From positions 115,755 to 179,754 of the forward strand of contig JAVBMT010000002.1 of assembly GCA_031552195.1 (NCBI GenBank): 64,000 nt of DNA. Reading direction: 5' to 3'. This document shows positions 25,562 to 33,768 of this stretch, piece by piece. How positions within the stretch are numbered: the first letter of the stretch is position 1; the number at the start of each line of letters is the position of its first letter. This DNA comes from JAVBMP01 sp031552195 (GTDB lineage Bacteria > Desulfobacterota > Desulfovibrionia > Desulfovibrionales > Desulfovibrionaceae). Below the pieces are notes generated by a model. It ran no database searches and was not told where the DNA came from. It worked only from the letters and a program-made list of their open reading frames with translations. The position numbers and the translations under genes were made by a program.

Positions 25562-25948
25562 ATGGGCAATTCTTTATGGCGCCTGGCGGTAAAGGGCGAA
25601 TTCGCCGCCGCTCACGCTCTCAGGCATTATCAGGGCAAGTGCGAGGCCCCGCACGGGCACAATTTTCAGGTTGAGGCCGTGGTGCAGGGCCGGGTGCTCA
25701 CCCCCGACACCGAGCTGCTGCTGGACTTCAGCGTTCTTAAAGCCAGGCTGAAAGAGGTGCTGGACACCCTTGACCATCATGATCTGAACGAAGTTCCGCC
25801 CTTTGACCGGATCAACCCTTCGTCCGAAAACCTGGCCCGGCATATTTATCGCTCGCTCGCTCCGCTTCTGGCCGGCTATCCGGTTGCCCTGCACAGCGTC
25901 AGCGTTGCAGAGCGCTCAATTCAGTCCGCTACCTATTTCGAGGAATGA
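25562..25948 (+). CDS. queD: 6-carboxytetrahydropterin synthase (QueD/PTPS family)
   Basis: 128 residues from the ATG at 25562 with GGAGG about 6 nt before it; the longer in-frame start at 25508 overlaps aroA. Zinc ligands are His in FAAAHALR and both His in PHGHNFQ; the catalytic Cys is in GKCEAPHGH, spaced CxxxHGH as in QueD. The C-terminal AERSIQSATYFEE carries the conserved Glu. It makes the pterin precursor of queuosine and other 7-deazaguanines from dihydroneopterin triphosphate. It follows aroA by 43 nt and may be co-transcribed. Confidence 0.9.
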   Translation: MGNSLWRLAVKGEFAAAHALRHYQGKCEAPHGHNFQVEAVVQGRVLTPDTELLLDFSVLKARLKEVLDTLDHHDLNEVPPFDRINPSSENLARHIYRSLAPLLAGYPVALHSVSVAERSIQSATYFEE

Positions 25949-25955
25949 CAGCCGG

Positions 25956-26813
25956 TTAGAAACGCCTGCGGCTTTGCACCCTGCCAAGGATGTCCGCGTC
26001 CGCCCGGTAGGGGTTGGAGAGGCTTCCGTCAGTGCCGTCCAGCCGCGCCCGCGGGTCAGGCAAGGGTCCGCCGGCGTGAAAGGCGCAAGCGTAACGGCTC
26101 AGGTATTCCAGCGAAAGCACGTCTTCAACGTTATAGGCCAGCAGGGTTTCCAGGGCGCGTTCGTCGCCGCTTCGCCTGAACTCCTGCCAGAGCAGAACCG
26201 CCGTCCATCCGTCCACCCCTTCCGCCCCGTTCAGGCCCTGGCGCGTCAGCCCCAGTTTGCTTTCAACCGCCTTAAGGCCGCCTTTCAGGCCTATGGCCCG
26301 GAAAACCGGCAAGAGGTCAAGGTGGGCCATTTCCATCGGGGCGCTCAGGGCGCGGCGGATGAAAGGCACGTCGAAACAGCGCCCGTTCCAGGTGACCAGC
26401 AGGGAGTAGGGGCGGATGTCGCGGGCGAAGTCTTCCAGGTTGCGGCCGTAAACGTAACAGCGAACGCTTTCGCCGTCGTAAAGGGCTATGCTGGTGATAT
26501 GGTCCGAGGGTCCGCCCAGGCCGGTGGTTTCAATGTCAACATAAGCGGCGGAATGGGAGAAATGCGGGTAAAGCCGCCAGGCCTCAGCCCCCTTGAGCCG
26601 TTCGCTGAACCAGCGCGCATCCCCGGCGGCCAGGCGCTCTTCAGACTCGGCCAAGGCTGACGCGAACAGGCCGCGCTGCTTCACGGGCAGGGGCAGGGAG
26701 CACTCGCGGCAGGCCTCGGCGGCTTTGGCCCAATTATCTATTCCCGCCTCGTGCAGGCGGGCTTGCCAGGTTTTGCCTATTCCGGGCAGGTGAAGGAAGC
26801 AGCTTGTAAGCAT
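25956..26813 (-). CDS. YprB-like DEDD-family 3'-5' exonuclease (RNase H-like fold)
   Basis: 285 residues. Exonuclease block I is YVDIETTGLGG (Asp and Glu), block II LLVTWNGRCFDVPFI (Asp), block III YNVEDVLSLEYL (Asp), the order of the DEDD superfamily. The N-terminal 100 residues include a helix-hairpin-helix-like segment, LPGIGKTWQARLHEAGI, that may bind DNA. No helicase or other domain is attached. It follows pepA by 8 nt on the same strand. The natural substrate is unknown. Confidence 0.82.
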   Translation of the reverse strand: MLTSCFLHLPGIGKTWQARLHEAGIDNWAKAAEACRECSLPLPVKQRGLFASALAESEERLAAGDARWFSERLKGAEAWRLYPHFSHSAAYVDIETTGLGGPSDHITSIALYDGESVRCYVYGRNLEDFARDIRPYSLLVTWNGRCFDVPFIRRALSAPMEMAHLDLLPVFRAIGLKGGLKAVESKLGLTRQGLNGAEGVDGWTAVLLWQEFRRSGDERALETLLAYNVEDVLSLEYLSRYACAFHAGGPLPDPRARLDGTDGSLSNPYRADADILGRVQSRRRF

Positions 26814-26821
26814 CGGAATTT

Positions 26822-28441
26822 TCAGCTCTGGTCAGCTTTGGCGCAGGCCAGCTCAAAAAGCGTGCGCACGCCGAAACCGGTTCCGCCTCCGGGGCAAAGC
26901 GGGGTGGATTTGCCGGCATAGGCTGGCCCGGCGATGTCCAGGTGCGCCCACAGGGTTCCTTTTTCCACGAACTGTTTCAGGAACAGGGCCGCCCAAAGCG
27001 CGCCCCCTTCACGCGGGCCTACGTTGACAAGGTCGGCCACGTCGCTGTCCAGCAAACCAGCATGGTCGTCCCACAGGGGCAGTGGCCAGAAGCGTTCGCC
27101 CATTATTTCGCCGCGCCGGGCTATGCGCCCGCGCAGTTCTTCATCGTCGCAGAACAGCCCGGCGGCGTTTTCGCCCAAAGCCATTACGCAGGCCCCGGTA
27201 AGCGTGGCAATGTCGACCATCAGGGCCGGTTTCCAATTTTTTTGCGCCAGGGTCATGGCGTCGCAGAGGGCCAGGCGGCCTTCGGCGTCCGTATTGGTGA
27301 TTTCAATTGTTTTTCCGGAAAGGCTGGCGATCACGTCGCCCGGCTTCACGGCCTGCCCGTCAGGCATATTTTCCGCGCAGGGCATGAGGCCTACGATCCG
27401 GCGGGCGGGCATGGCCGCGCCAAGGGAGCTTTTCCGGCATTCGCCCAGCGCCGCGAACAGGCCGATCACGGCGGCGGCTCCGGCCATGTCGCTTTTCATC
27501 TCATGCATTTTGGCCGGCGGCTTCAGGGAAATTCCGCCGGAGTCGAAAGTCAGGCCCTTGCCTATGAAGACCAGCGGGTCGTCATTTTCCGTGCCGGCGG
27601 GCGCGTATTCCAGCACGATCAGGCAGGGTTCTGTACGGCTGCCTTTGGCCACGGCCCAGAGCGCGCCCATGCCCTGCTCGCGTATTTCCTGGGCGTTAAG
27701 CACCTCGCAGCGGAAGTTGTGCTTGCGGGCCAAGGTTTCGGCCTGTTGCGCCAGGTGGCTGGGGGTGACGATGTTGGCCGGGCCGTTAACCAGGTTTCGG
27801 GCCAGGGTTATGCCTTCGGACGCGGCTTCAGCTTTGCGGGCCGCCAGTTGCGGCCCCTCCGGCACGTGGCTTTCAGTGAAAAGCAGGCTGAAAGATGCGG
27901 GCGTGAAAAGGCGTTCCTTCTGCCTTTCGGCAGCGCCTTCGCCGGTGCGGCAGTGGTGCCCGGCAAAGGCGTAGCAGCCCAGAAACGCGCCCATGAGCGC
28001 TTCTTCAACCAGAATATTCAGGATTTTCTCTTTATCGGAGCTGTCCCCGCCTTCCTGCATGCGGGCCAGGCAGATTCCTTCCAGCGCTTCCGCCGGCAGG
28101 GCCACATGCTCGAATTTGCGTTCGCGGCAGAAGGCCATGGCCGTGCCCAGCGCGTTGCGCAGGGCGCGCGCGGAGAATTTTTCCGCTTCCCCCAGCCCGG
28201 CCAGAAGAACGCGGGAAACCGGGGCGCGCGGCGGGCCGTAAAGAGGCATGACGCTGTTTTCCTTGCCGGTGAAATCGCGCAGGCCGGGGCTTATGGAAAA
28301 CCAGGGCGCGGCTTCAAGCAGTTCCGGCGCGGCCGCGCGTGGGTCTCCGCCTTTGAAGACCGGCAATATAAGGCAGTCGGCGTTCCAGGGGTGGCCGTCA
28401 CGCCCGTTGCCCTGCGCGCCTGTTTGAAAACGTATTTCCAT
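26822..28441 (-). CDS. pepA: Leucyl aminopeptidase, M17 family
   Basis: 539 residues. The C-terminal catalytic domain has both metal-site motifs: KGLTFDSGGISLKP, then KSDMAGAAAV, and the signature NTDAEGRLAL; the catalytic Lys is in KGLTFDSGG and Arg in NTDAEGRL. The N-terminal domain is the variable regulatory part (about 1-190). It removes N-terminal residues from peptides in the cytosol. Middle gene of surE-pepA-yprB; 26 nt separate it from surE. Confidence 0.95.
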   Translation of the reverse strand: MEIRFQTGAQGNGRDGHPWNADCLILPVFKGGDPRAAAPELLEAAPWFSISPGLRDFTGKENSVMPLYGPPRAPVSRVLLAGLGEAEKFSARALRNALGTAMAFCRERKFEHVALPAEALEGICLARMQEGGDSSDKEKILNILVEEALMGAFLGCYAFAGHHCRTGEGAAERQKERLFTPASFSLLFTESHVPEGPQLAARKAEAASEGITLARNLVNGPANIVTPSHLAQQAETLARKHNFRCEVLNAQEIREQGMGALWAVAKGSRTEPCLIVLEYAPAGTENDDPLVFIGKGLTFDSGGISLKPPAKMHEMKSDMAGAAAVIGLFAALGECRKSSLGAAMPARRIVGLMPCAENMPDGQAVKPGDVIASLSGKTIEITNTDAEGRLALCDAMTLAQKNWKPALMVDIATLTGACVMALGENAAGLFCDDEELRGRIARRGEIMGERFWPLPLWDDHAGLLDSDVADLVNVGPREGGALWAALFLKQFVEKGTLWAHLDIAGPAYAGKSTPLCPGGGTGFGVRTLFELACAKADQS

Positions 28442-28467
28442 ATATAAGCCTCCGTAGCGCGGCGGGC

Positions 28468-29223
28468 TTACTCGCCCATCAGGCCGCGCAAGGTTTCAAG
28501 GTAGTCGAAGTCAGTAAAGTCGAAACGCAGCGGCGTAAGGGTGACCCAGCCCTTGGTAAGCAGGTCTTTGTCGGTTCCTTCCGCCACCTGGTCCATGGGA
28601 ATCGTGCCGTCCAGCCACCAGTAAGGGCGGCCTCGCGGGTCTTCCCTGCGGGTGTACCAGTCGTTCCATATGGCCGTGGTTTGCGGGCAGACGGCCAGCC
28701 CGCGCATTTCATCGGCCGGGCAGGACGGGAAGTTGACGTTGAGCACCCGGCGGTCGGGCAGGGTGTTGAGAGGAAGCCTGGCTAAGAGCGAAGCCGCATA
28801 GCGGGCCTTTTGCGAAACGTCGGCCTGCTCGAAGGAGTCGTGCGAAAAGGCCACGGAAGGAATGCCCATATGCGCGGCTTCGCGGGCGGCGGCCACCGTG
28901 CCGGAGTAAAGGATGTCCGGGCCTACGTTCGGTCCGGCGTTTATGCCGGAAATCAGAACTTCCGGCTTGTCCGGCATAAGCTGGCTTATGCCCAGCTTGA
29001 CGCAGTCAGCCGGGGTTCCGGAAACGCCCAGCCCGACAAAGCCGTGCTCTTCTATGCGTTTGACCCGCAAGGGGTGCAGAATGGTGATGGAATGCCCGAC
29101 AGCGGACTGCTCTTTAAGCGGAGCGATCACGTGCACTTCATGCCCGGCCTCTTTCAGGGACGTATATATGGCCCTGAGGCCGGAGGCGTAAATTCCGTCG
29201 TCATTGGTCAGCATTATAAGCAT
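28468..29223 (-). CDS. surE: 5'/3'-nucleotidase SurE
   Basis: 251 residues. Starts with the metal-binding MLIMLTNDDGIYASGL (Asp-Asp), then VSGTPADCVKLG and SGINAGPNVGPDILYSGTV, all diagnostic for SurE. It dephosphorylates nucleoside monophosphates with divalent metal and is linked to stress survival. First gene of surE-pepA-yprB, divergent from the ZIP transporter gene. Confidence 0.96.
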   Translation of the reverse strand: MLIMLTNDDGIYASGLRAIYTSLKEAGHEVHVIAPLKEQSAVGHSITILHPLRVKRIEEHGFVGLGVSGTPADCVKLGISQLMPDKPEVLISGINAGPNVGPDILYSGTVAAAREAAHMGIPSVAFSHDSFEQADVSQKARYAASLLARLPLNTLPDRRVLNVNFPSCPADEMRGLAVCPQTTAIWNDWYTRREDPRGRPYWWLDGTIPMDQVAEGTDKDLLTKGWVTLTPLRFDFTDFDYLETLRGLMGE

Positions 29224-29487
29224 AGGGCCTCCGGGAGTCTACGGTATGATAATTCGCGAAATTATCCGGTATTCAGGCGGAAAGCAACAGCATTTTACGG
29301 CCTTGGCGGAAGCGGGGCAAAAAGATTGCCTTGCGGATAAACTGCGGATATATAGCAAAATAGATCTTAAAAGAATCCGCAAGTTCAGGCCGGCCCGGCG
29401 GAACGGGCCAGCTTCGCCGTTTTTGAGGCCGCCATGCGTAATGCGGCTTCATATTGTTTAATATTTAAAACCCGGAAGTGTTTCGCC

Positions 29488-30348
29488 ATGCAAAATTTTC
29501 CCTGGGGTCCTTTTCTGCTAACCCTTTTCGCGGGTCTTTCCACCGGGTTGGGTTCCTTGCTCGGTCTTCTGGCCAAAAAGACCAACACCGCATTTTTATC
29601 GGTCAGCATGGGTTTTTCCGCCGGAGTTATGGTCTACGTCGCCTTTATGGAAATTCTGCCCGAAGGGCGCGTCGCCCTGGCGGGGTCTTTAGGCGAAACG
29701 GCCGGAAACGCGGGCGCCGTGGCCTCATTTTTCGGCGGCATCGCCCTGATAGCCATCATAGACAAACTCGTTCCGCATGGCGAAAACCCGCATGAAGCCA
29801 GGTTTGTGGAAGAAATGCGCCCGGATTGCGCCGTTTTCCTGGCGGAACACGCCTCAACCTATCCCCCGGGGCACGTCAGCAAGGAGCATGACCCCCAGGG
29901 CCTGAAGCGCATAGGAATCTTAACCGCTCTGGCCATAGGCCTGCATAATTTTCCCGAAGGCCTGGCCACCTTCGCCACCGGTATAAACGACATCAACCTG
30001 GGTGTGGCCATAGCCGTGGCCGTGGCCATACACAACATACCCGAGGGCATAGCGGTTTCCGTTCCCATTTACCACGCCACGGGCAACCGCGCCAAGGCCT
30101 TCGCCTATTCCTTCCTGTCCGGCCTGGCGGAACCGGCCGGCGCCCTGATCGGCTTCATCCTGTTCCGGCCTTTTTTTTCCGATGCTTTCATGGGGGTTCT
30201 TCTGGGGGCGGTGGCCGGCATCATGGTCTTCATCTCTTTTGACGAGCTTCTCCCGGCGGCTGAGGAGTACGGCGAACATCACCTGTGCACATACGGGCTG
30301 CTGGCCGGCATGCTGGTCATGGGCGCATCGCTGCTGATCCTGGAATAA
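29488..30348 (+). CDS. zupT: ZIP-family metal transporter, ZupT type
   Basis: 286 residues from the ATG at 29488 (GGAAG upstream); a start at 29434 would add a non-membrane stretch. Eight TM helices are predicted. The two metal-site motifs are LHNFPEGLATF in TM4 and IHNIPEGIAVSVP in TM5, the defining ZupT pattern. It imports zinc and other divalent cations. A cytoplasmic loop with His and Glu (PHGENPHEARFVEEM) lies between TM3 and TM4. A GGCGCT/AGCGCC hairpin follows the stop. Confidence 0.93.
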   Translation: MQNFPWGPFLLTLFAGLSTGLGSLLGLLAKKTNTAFLSVSMGFSAGVMVYVAFMEILPEGRVALAGSLGETAGNAGAVASFFGGIALIAIIDKLVPHGENPHEARFVEEMRPDCAVFLAEHASTYPPGHVSKEHDPQGLKRIGILTALAIGLHNFPEGLATFATGINDINLGVAIAVAVAIHNIPEGIAVSVPIYHATGNRAKAFAYSFLSGLAEPAGALIGFILFRPFFSDAFMGVLLGAVAGIMVFISFDELLPAAEEYGEHHLCTYGLLAGMLVMGASLLILE

Positions 30349-30375
30349 GGCGCTTCCGCTAGCGCCCGGCGTTTT
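30349..30375 (+). terminator. Probable terminator of the ZIP gene
   Basis: GGCGCT-TCCGCT-AGCGCC starts at the base after the stop codon and is followed by CGGCGTTTTT. The stem is 6 bp and the T-run five, so it is a modest intrinsic terminator. Confidence 0.5.
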
Positions 30376-30388
30376 TCCGCCGTATTTT

Positions 30389-30406
30389 TCCGCATCCGGC
30401 GCATCC
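30389..30406. repeat. 18-nt repeat, first copy
   Basis: TCCGCATCCGGCGCATCC occurs here and again, identically and in the same orientation, at 44196-44213. Both copies are in intergenic DNA, downstream of the ZIP gene and of ackA. Confidence 0.6.
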
Positions 30407-30439
30407 AGGTCAGCCTGGCGCGGCAACTCAGGCAACCGC

Positions 30440-30468
30440 TTGACGAAACGATGATTTTCTCGTAGTTT
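30440..30468 (+). promoter_or_regulatory. Candidate promoter of ffh
   Basis: TTGACG at 30440, a 17-nt spacer and TAGTTT at 30463. The -35 box has 5 of 6 matches and the -10 box 3 of 6. It lies 79 nt before the ffh ATG and after the terminator of the preceding gene. Confidence 0.35.
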
Positions 30469-30546
30469 GACTCGCTTGAGCTTTCAGGCTTTGCGTTTTT
30501 TTATGTGTAACAGGCGCTGGAATCAAGAACGGGCAAGGCAAAGTAG

Positions 30547-32112
30547 ATGTTTGACACTCTTTCAGAACGTCTGAACGGCGTATTCCGCAAATTGGGCGGC
30601 CGGGCGCAACTGGATGAAAAAAACATTCAGGAAGGTTTGCGTGAGGTGCGTCTGGCCCTGCTTGAGGCCGACGTAAATTTCAAGGTCGTCAAAGAGTTCA
30701 CAGACCGTGTGCGCGAAGCCTGCCTCGGGCAGGACGTCAACCGCGCCCTCAGCCCCACCCAGCACCTGGTGCAGGTTGTGCATAAAGAGCTGGTGAAACT
30801 TCTCGGGGGCGAGGAAAGCCCGGAAAGAGAAGCGGGAGCGGCTGCGGAAAAGCGCTACGGCGGGCTTGACCTGCGCGGAACCGGGCCGCATGTGATCATG
30901 ATGGCCGGTTTGCAGGGTTCTGGCAAGACCACTTCCGCCGCCAAGCTGGCCAATTATCTGCGCAAGGAGGGTAAAAAACCCTACCTGGCCCCGGCCGACG
31001 TATACCGGCCGGCCGCCATCGACCAGCTTGTGACCCTCGCGCGTCAGCTCGGCGTGCCTTTTTACGCCTCAACCGTTGAAATGAATCCGGTTGACATAGC
31101 CAGAAACGCGCTTCAGGCCGCCAAAGAGGCCGGTTGCGACGTTGTGCTGCTTGACACGGCCGGGCGCCTGCATATCGACGAAGTTCTCATGCGCGAGCTG
31201 GAATCGATCAAGGCGGCTGTTTCCCCCCGTGAAATACTATTCGTGGCGGACGCCATGTCCGGCCAGGAAGCCGTTACCGTTGCGGAGGCGTTTAACGACG
31301 GGCTTGACATTACCGGCGTGGTGCTGACCAAGATGGACGGCGACGCCAGGGGCGGGGCGGCCCTGTCCATAAAATCCGTTACCGGCAAGAACGTGAAGTT
31401 CGTCGGTATGGGCGAAAAAATTTCCGAACTTGAGGTTTTTCATCCCGACCGTATCGCCGGGCGCATTCTGGGCATGGGCGACATGCTCACCCTTATTGAA
31501 AAAGCCCAAGGGACTATTGAGGCCGAAGAAGCCGAGGCGATGGCCAAAAAGCTGCAAAAGGCCGAATTCGATTTTGAAGATTTTCTGGTTAACATGCGGC
31601 GTATGAAAAAACTGGGGTCGTTGCAGAGCATCATGAAGCTCATTCCCGGTTTGGGCGCGCTTACCCAGAAAATGGGCGACATGCGGATGCCGGAAAAAGA
31701 ACTTGGACGGGTGGAGGCCATTATCAACTCCATGACGCCGCATGAAAGGCGCAACCCGCAAGTTTTGAACAACAGCCGCAAAACGCGCATAGCCAAGGGC
31801 AGCGGCGTCAGCGTGGCCCAGGTGAGCCAGCTGGTCAAGCAGTTTGAAGGCATGCGCGACATGATGAAAAAAATGATGAACAGAGGGAAAGGGCAAGGCA
31901 AGGCTGACGCCCTGCCCCGCAGCAAGCGCATGCCGAAGCTTCCGGGCGGCATGCCGGGTTTGGGCGGCCTGCCGGGAATGCCCGGAGTTCCAGGAATGCC
32001 GGGAATGCCCGGAATGCCGGAAAGCGGCAACATGCCGGGGCAGGGCTTGTCCAAAACCGCGCAGAAAAAGAAAAAACAAATGCGCAAAGCCGCGCGCAAG
32101 AAGAAAAAGTAG
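30547..32112 (+). CDS. ffh: Signal recognition particle protein Ffh
   Basis: 521 residues. N-domain helices (about 1-90), then the G domain: G1 GLQGSGKTTSAAKL, DTAGRLH, TKMDGDARGG. The M domain starts near 330 (FDFEDFLVNMRRMKKLGSLQ) and has the SRP RNA-binding segment around RIAKGSGVSVAQVSQLV. It brings membrane-protein ribosomes to FtsY. The tail from about 455 has Gly-Met-Pro repeats (PGMPGVPGMPGMPGMPE) and a very basic end (QKKKKQMRKAARKKKK), an extension of about 60 residues over a minimal Ffh. First gene before rpsP. Confidence 0.97.
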   Translation: MFDTLSERLNGVFRKLGGRAQLDEKNIQEGLREVRLALLEADVNFKVVKEFTDRVREACLGQDVNRALSPTQHLVQVVHKELVKLLGGEESPEREAGAAAEKRYGGLDLRGTGPHVIMMAGLQGSGKTTSAAKLANYLRKEGKKPYLAPADVYRPAAIDQLVTLARQLGVPFYASTVEMNPVDIARNALQAAKEAGCDVVLLDTAGRLHIDEVLMRELESIKAAVSPREILFVADAMSGQEAVTVAEAFNDGLDITGVVLTKMDGDARGGAALSIKSVTGKNVKFVGMGEKISELEVFHPDRIAGRILGMGDMLTLIEKAQGTIEAEEAEAMAKKLQKAEFDFEDFLVNMRRMKKLGSLQSIMKLIPGLGALTQKMGDMRMPEKELGRVEAIINSMTPHERRNPQVLNNSRKTRIAKGSGVSVAQVSQLVKQFEGMRDMMKKMMNRGKGQGKADALPRSKRMPKLPGGMPGLGGLPGMPGVPGMPGMPGMPESGNMPGQGLSKTAQKKKKQMRKAARKKKK

Positions 32113-32177
32113 CCGCGCGGCCCGCGTGGGCCATAACAATAACCCGCTCGCCAGAGCCAATATATCAGGAGAAAACA

Positions 32178-32420
32178 ATGGCAATCAAATTGAGACTCAC
32201 CCGCCTGGGCAGCAAAAAGCATCCTTTTTACCGCGTTGTAGCCGTTAACAGCACCTCCCGCCGCGACGGCGAGCCCCTGGAATTCCTTGGTTCGTACAAC
32301 CCCATGGTCAACCCGCCGCAGGTCGCCCTTGATCAGGAAAAAGTCAAAAAATGGCTGGGTCTTGGCGCGGAACCGTCCGAAACCGTGCGCAGCCTTCTGA
32401 AGCAGGCCGGCATTAAATAA
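32178..32420 (+). CDS. rpsP: 30S ribosomal protein S16
   Basis: 80 residues, usual length. Begins MAIKLRLTRLGSKKHPFYRV, typical for bS16, and contains NPMVNPPQVALD. AGGAG lies about 8 nt before the ATG. It follows ffh by 65 nt, an order common in bacteria. Confidence 0.98.
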   Translation: MAIKLRLTRLGSKKHPFYRVVAVNSTSRRDGEPLEFLGSYNPMVNPPQVALDQEKVKKWLGLGAEPSETVRSLLKQAGIK

Positions 32421-32421
32421 A

Positions 32422-32443
32422 TCCGGCCGGCGCCGGAGTTTTG
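32422..32443 (+). terminator. Possible weak terminator or attenuator after rpsP
   Basis: TCCGGC-CGGC-GCCGGA forms a 6-bp, 4-nt-loop hairpin followed by GTTTTG. The T-run is short. It could reduce read-through from the highly expressed rpsP into khpA-rimM. Confidence 0.35.
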
Positions 32444-32570
32444 CCGGGCTTCCGCGCCGCGCCGGGTTTAGGCCGGAAGATGCGGAGCGGGTCCATGAGC
32501 GGGCGCGTTTCGGCTCGCCCGGAAAACCGGCGCAAGGCCGGCGTGCTTCACACCCAACAACGAGTTTCAC

Positions 32571-32804
32571 ATGTGCAAAGAGCTTATCGAATACATGGCC
32601 AAAGCTCTGGTTGACAAACCGGAGGAAGTGCGGGTGGACGAAGTGCCGGGCGAAAACACCACCGTGATCGAATTGCGGGTGGCTAAAGACGACCTGGGCA
32701 AAGTTATAGGCAAACAGGGGCGCACGGCAAAGGCTATTCGCTCCGTTCTCGGGGCCTCCGCCAACCGCCTGAAAAAACGCTACGTCCTGGAAATAGTCGA
32801 GTAA
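32571..32804 (+). CDS. khpA: KH-domain RNA-binding protein KhpA
   Basis: 77 residues. A single KH domain with the GxxG loop in VIGKQGRTAKAIRSVL (GKQG). The start MCKELIEYMAKALVDKPEEV is typical of the family that lies between rpsP and rimM in many bacteria. It binds RNA and, with KhpB in some bacteria, acts in post-transcriptional control. The gap to rpsP is 150 nt, larger than usual. Confidence 0.93.
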   Translation: MCKELIEYMAKALVDKPEEVRVDEVPGENTTVIELRVAKDDLGKVIGKQGRTAKAIRSVLGASANRLKKRYVLEIVE

Positions 32805-32815
32805 CGCTTTCCGCC

Positions 32816-33436
32816 ATGGGCGCGCAACACGGCAACGAATTCATACGCCTCGGCTTTATCGCCAAGGCTCACGGAATAAGAGGCGAGGTCAGCCTGGAAT
32901 ACCAGGCTGACTCTTTGCGTCTTTTGCGTCCTACGCTATTTCTGCATCAGGTTCCCGGCCAGGAGCGCCTTACCTCTTCCGAACGCGACGGCGGCTTCGT
33001 TCCTGACCTCAGCCGGGGCAGCGTAAGGGAATATAAAGTTCTCCAGGCCAGACGGCACCAGGACCGCCCCCTTCTTCTTCTGGAAGGAGTGAATGACCGC
33101 AACGCGGCCGAGCTTTTGCGCGGCCAGTCCGTTCTTGTGCCGCGTTCCCGCCTGCCGGAACCGGCCGAGGGGGAAGCCTACCTTTACCAATTGCCCGGTT
33201 TTACGGTTTACGTTCGCAAGGAAGACGGCAGCGTGGAAGAGCTGGGCCATATCAGCGGGGTAGACCTGAACAGCGGGCACGAGGTCTGGACCATTCTGAC
33301 CCCCTCCGGCAAGGAAGTTCTTTTCCCGGCAGAGGGCGGGTTTGTGGAAAGGCTTGACGCGAAGAAGGGCGAAGCGCTTATTAACCCGCCGCCGGGTCTG
33401 ATTGAACTGTATTTGGAAGAACACGGTAAAAAATAG
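32816..33436 (+). CDS. rimM: Ribosome maturation factor RimM
   Basis: 206 residues. The N-terminal RimM domain starts IRLGFIAKAHGIRGEVSLEY, and a PRC-barrel follows from about 110 (YLYQLPGFTVYV, then GHEVWTIL, VLFPA). It binds S19 and helps 30S head assembly. It follows khpA by 11 nt. In most relatives trmD and rplS come next; here the operon ends at rimM with a terminator. Confidence 0.95.
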   Translation: MGAQHGNEFIRLGFIAKAHGIRGEVSLEYQADSLRLLRPTLFLHQVPGQERLTSSERDGGFVPDLSRGSVREYKVLQARRHQDRPLLLLEGVNDRNAAELLRGQSVLVPRSRLPEPAEGEAYLYQLPGFTVYVRKEDGSVEELGHISGVDLNSGHEVWTILTPSGKEVLFPAEGGFVERLDAKKGEALINPPPGLIELYLEEHGKK

Positions 33437-33545
33437 CGCACGGCGCCGCGCGTATAAAGAGCGGCGCAAAAAATGGAGGCCAGTCCCGCGCACGGCGCGT
33501 CAGGCGGCCTTTTTGTGAAGAATGTGATCCGGAAGAGAGGGGAGC

Positions 33546-33604
33546 TCCAGCGGGCAACAACCTTGAATGGTTATGGCGGAGCTGCGCATTCAAGGCGCGC
33601 TGGA
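33546..33604 (+). ncRNA. Nested hairpin A with shared core (possible structured RNA)
   Basis: TCCAGCG (33546) pairs with CGCTGGA (33598) and, inside it, CCTTGAAT (33561) pairs with ATTCAAGG (33588). The apical part holds GGCGGAGCTGCGC at 33575-33587. The same 13 nt occur in hairpin B. Both are in the transcript 3' of rimM. Confidence 0.4.
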
Positions 33605-33632
33605 CAAGAAAACTTCTTTGTTTTATACACAA

Positions 33633-33723
33633 ATCGCCTGATAAAGAATGATGTCTTCAGGAGTTAGCGGCGGAGCTGCGCGGCCTTGCCTCAACCCTTG
33701 GGCGTCATTCTGAATCAGGCGAT
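33633..33723 (+). ncRNA. Nested hairpin B with shared core (possible structured RNA)
   Basis: ATCGCCTGAT (33633) pairs with ATCAGGCGAT (33714), and AGAATGA (33645) pairs with TCATTCT (33705), separated by small symmetric mismatches. The loop carries GGCGGAGCTGCGC at 33669-33681, identical to the core in hairpin A. A terminator follows at once. An sRNA or a 3'-UTR regulator is possible; no family was recognised. Confidence 0.4.
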
Positions 33724-33730
33724 CTTTATT

Positions 33731-33767
33731 GCGGACCGGAAAGCCAGCTTTCCGGTCCGCTTTTTTT
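33731..33767 (+). terminator. Strong intrinsic terminator of the ffh-rimM operon
   Basis: GCGGACCGGAAAG and CTTTCCGGTCCGC form a perfect 13-bp stem with a CCAG loop, followed by seven T. It ends just before the convergent TRAP gene. Confidence 0.92.
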
Positions 33768-33768
33768 G

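Noticed and set aside
26942..28447. A 501-codon open frame on the + strand
   Set aside because: It lies antisense to the clear leucyl aminopeptidase gene, has composition typical of antisense frames in GC-rich DNA and shows no domain.
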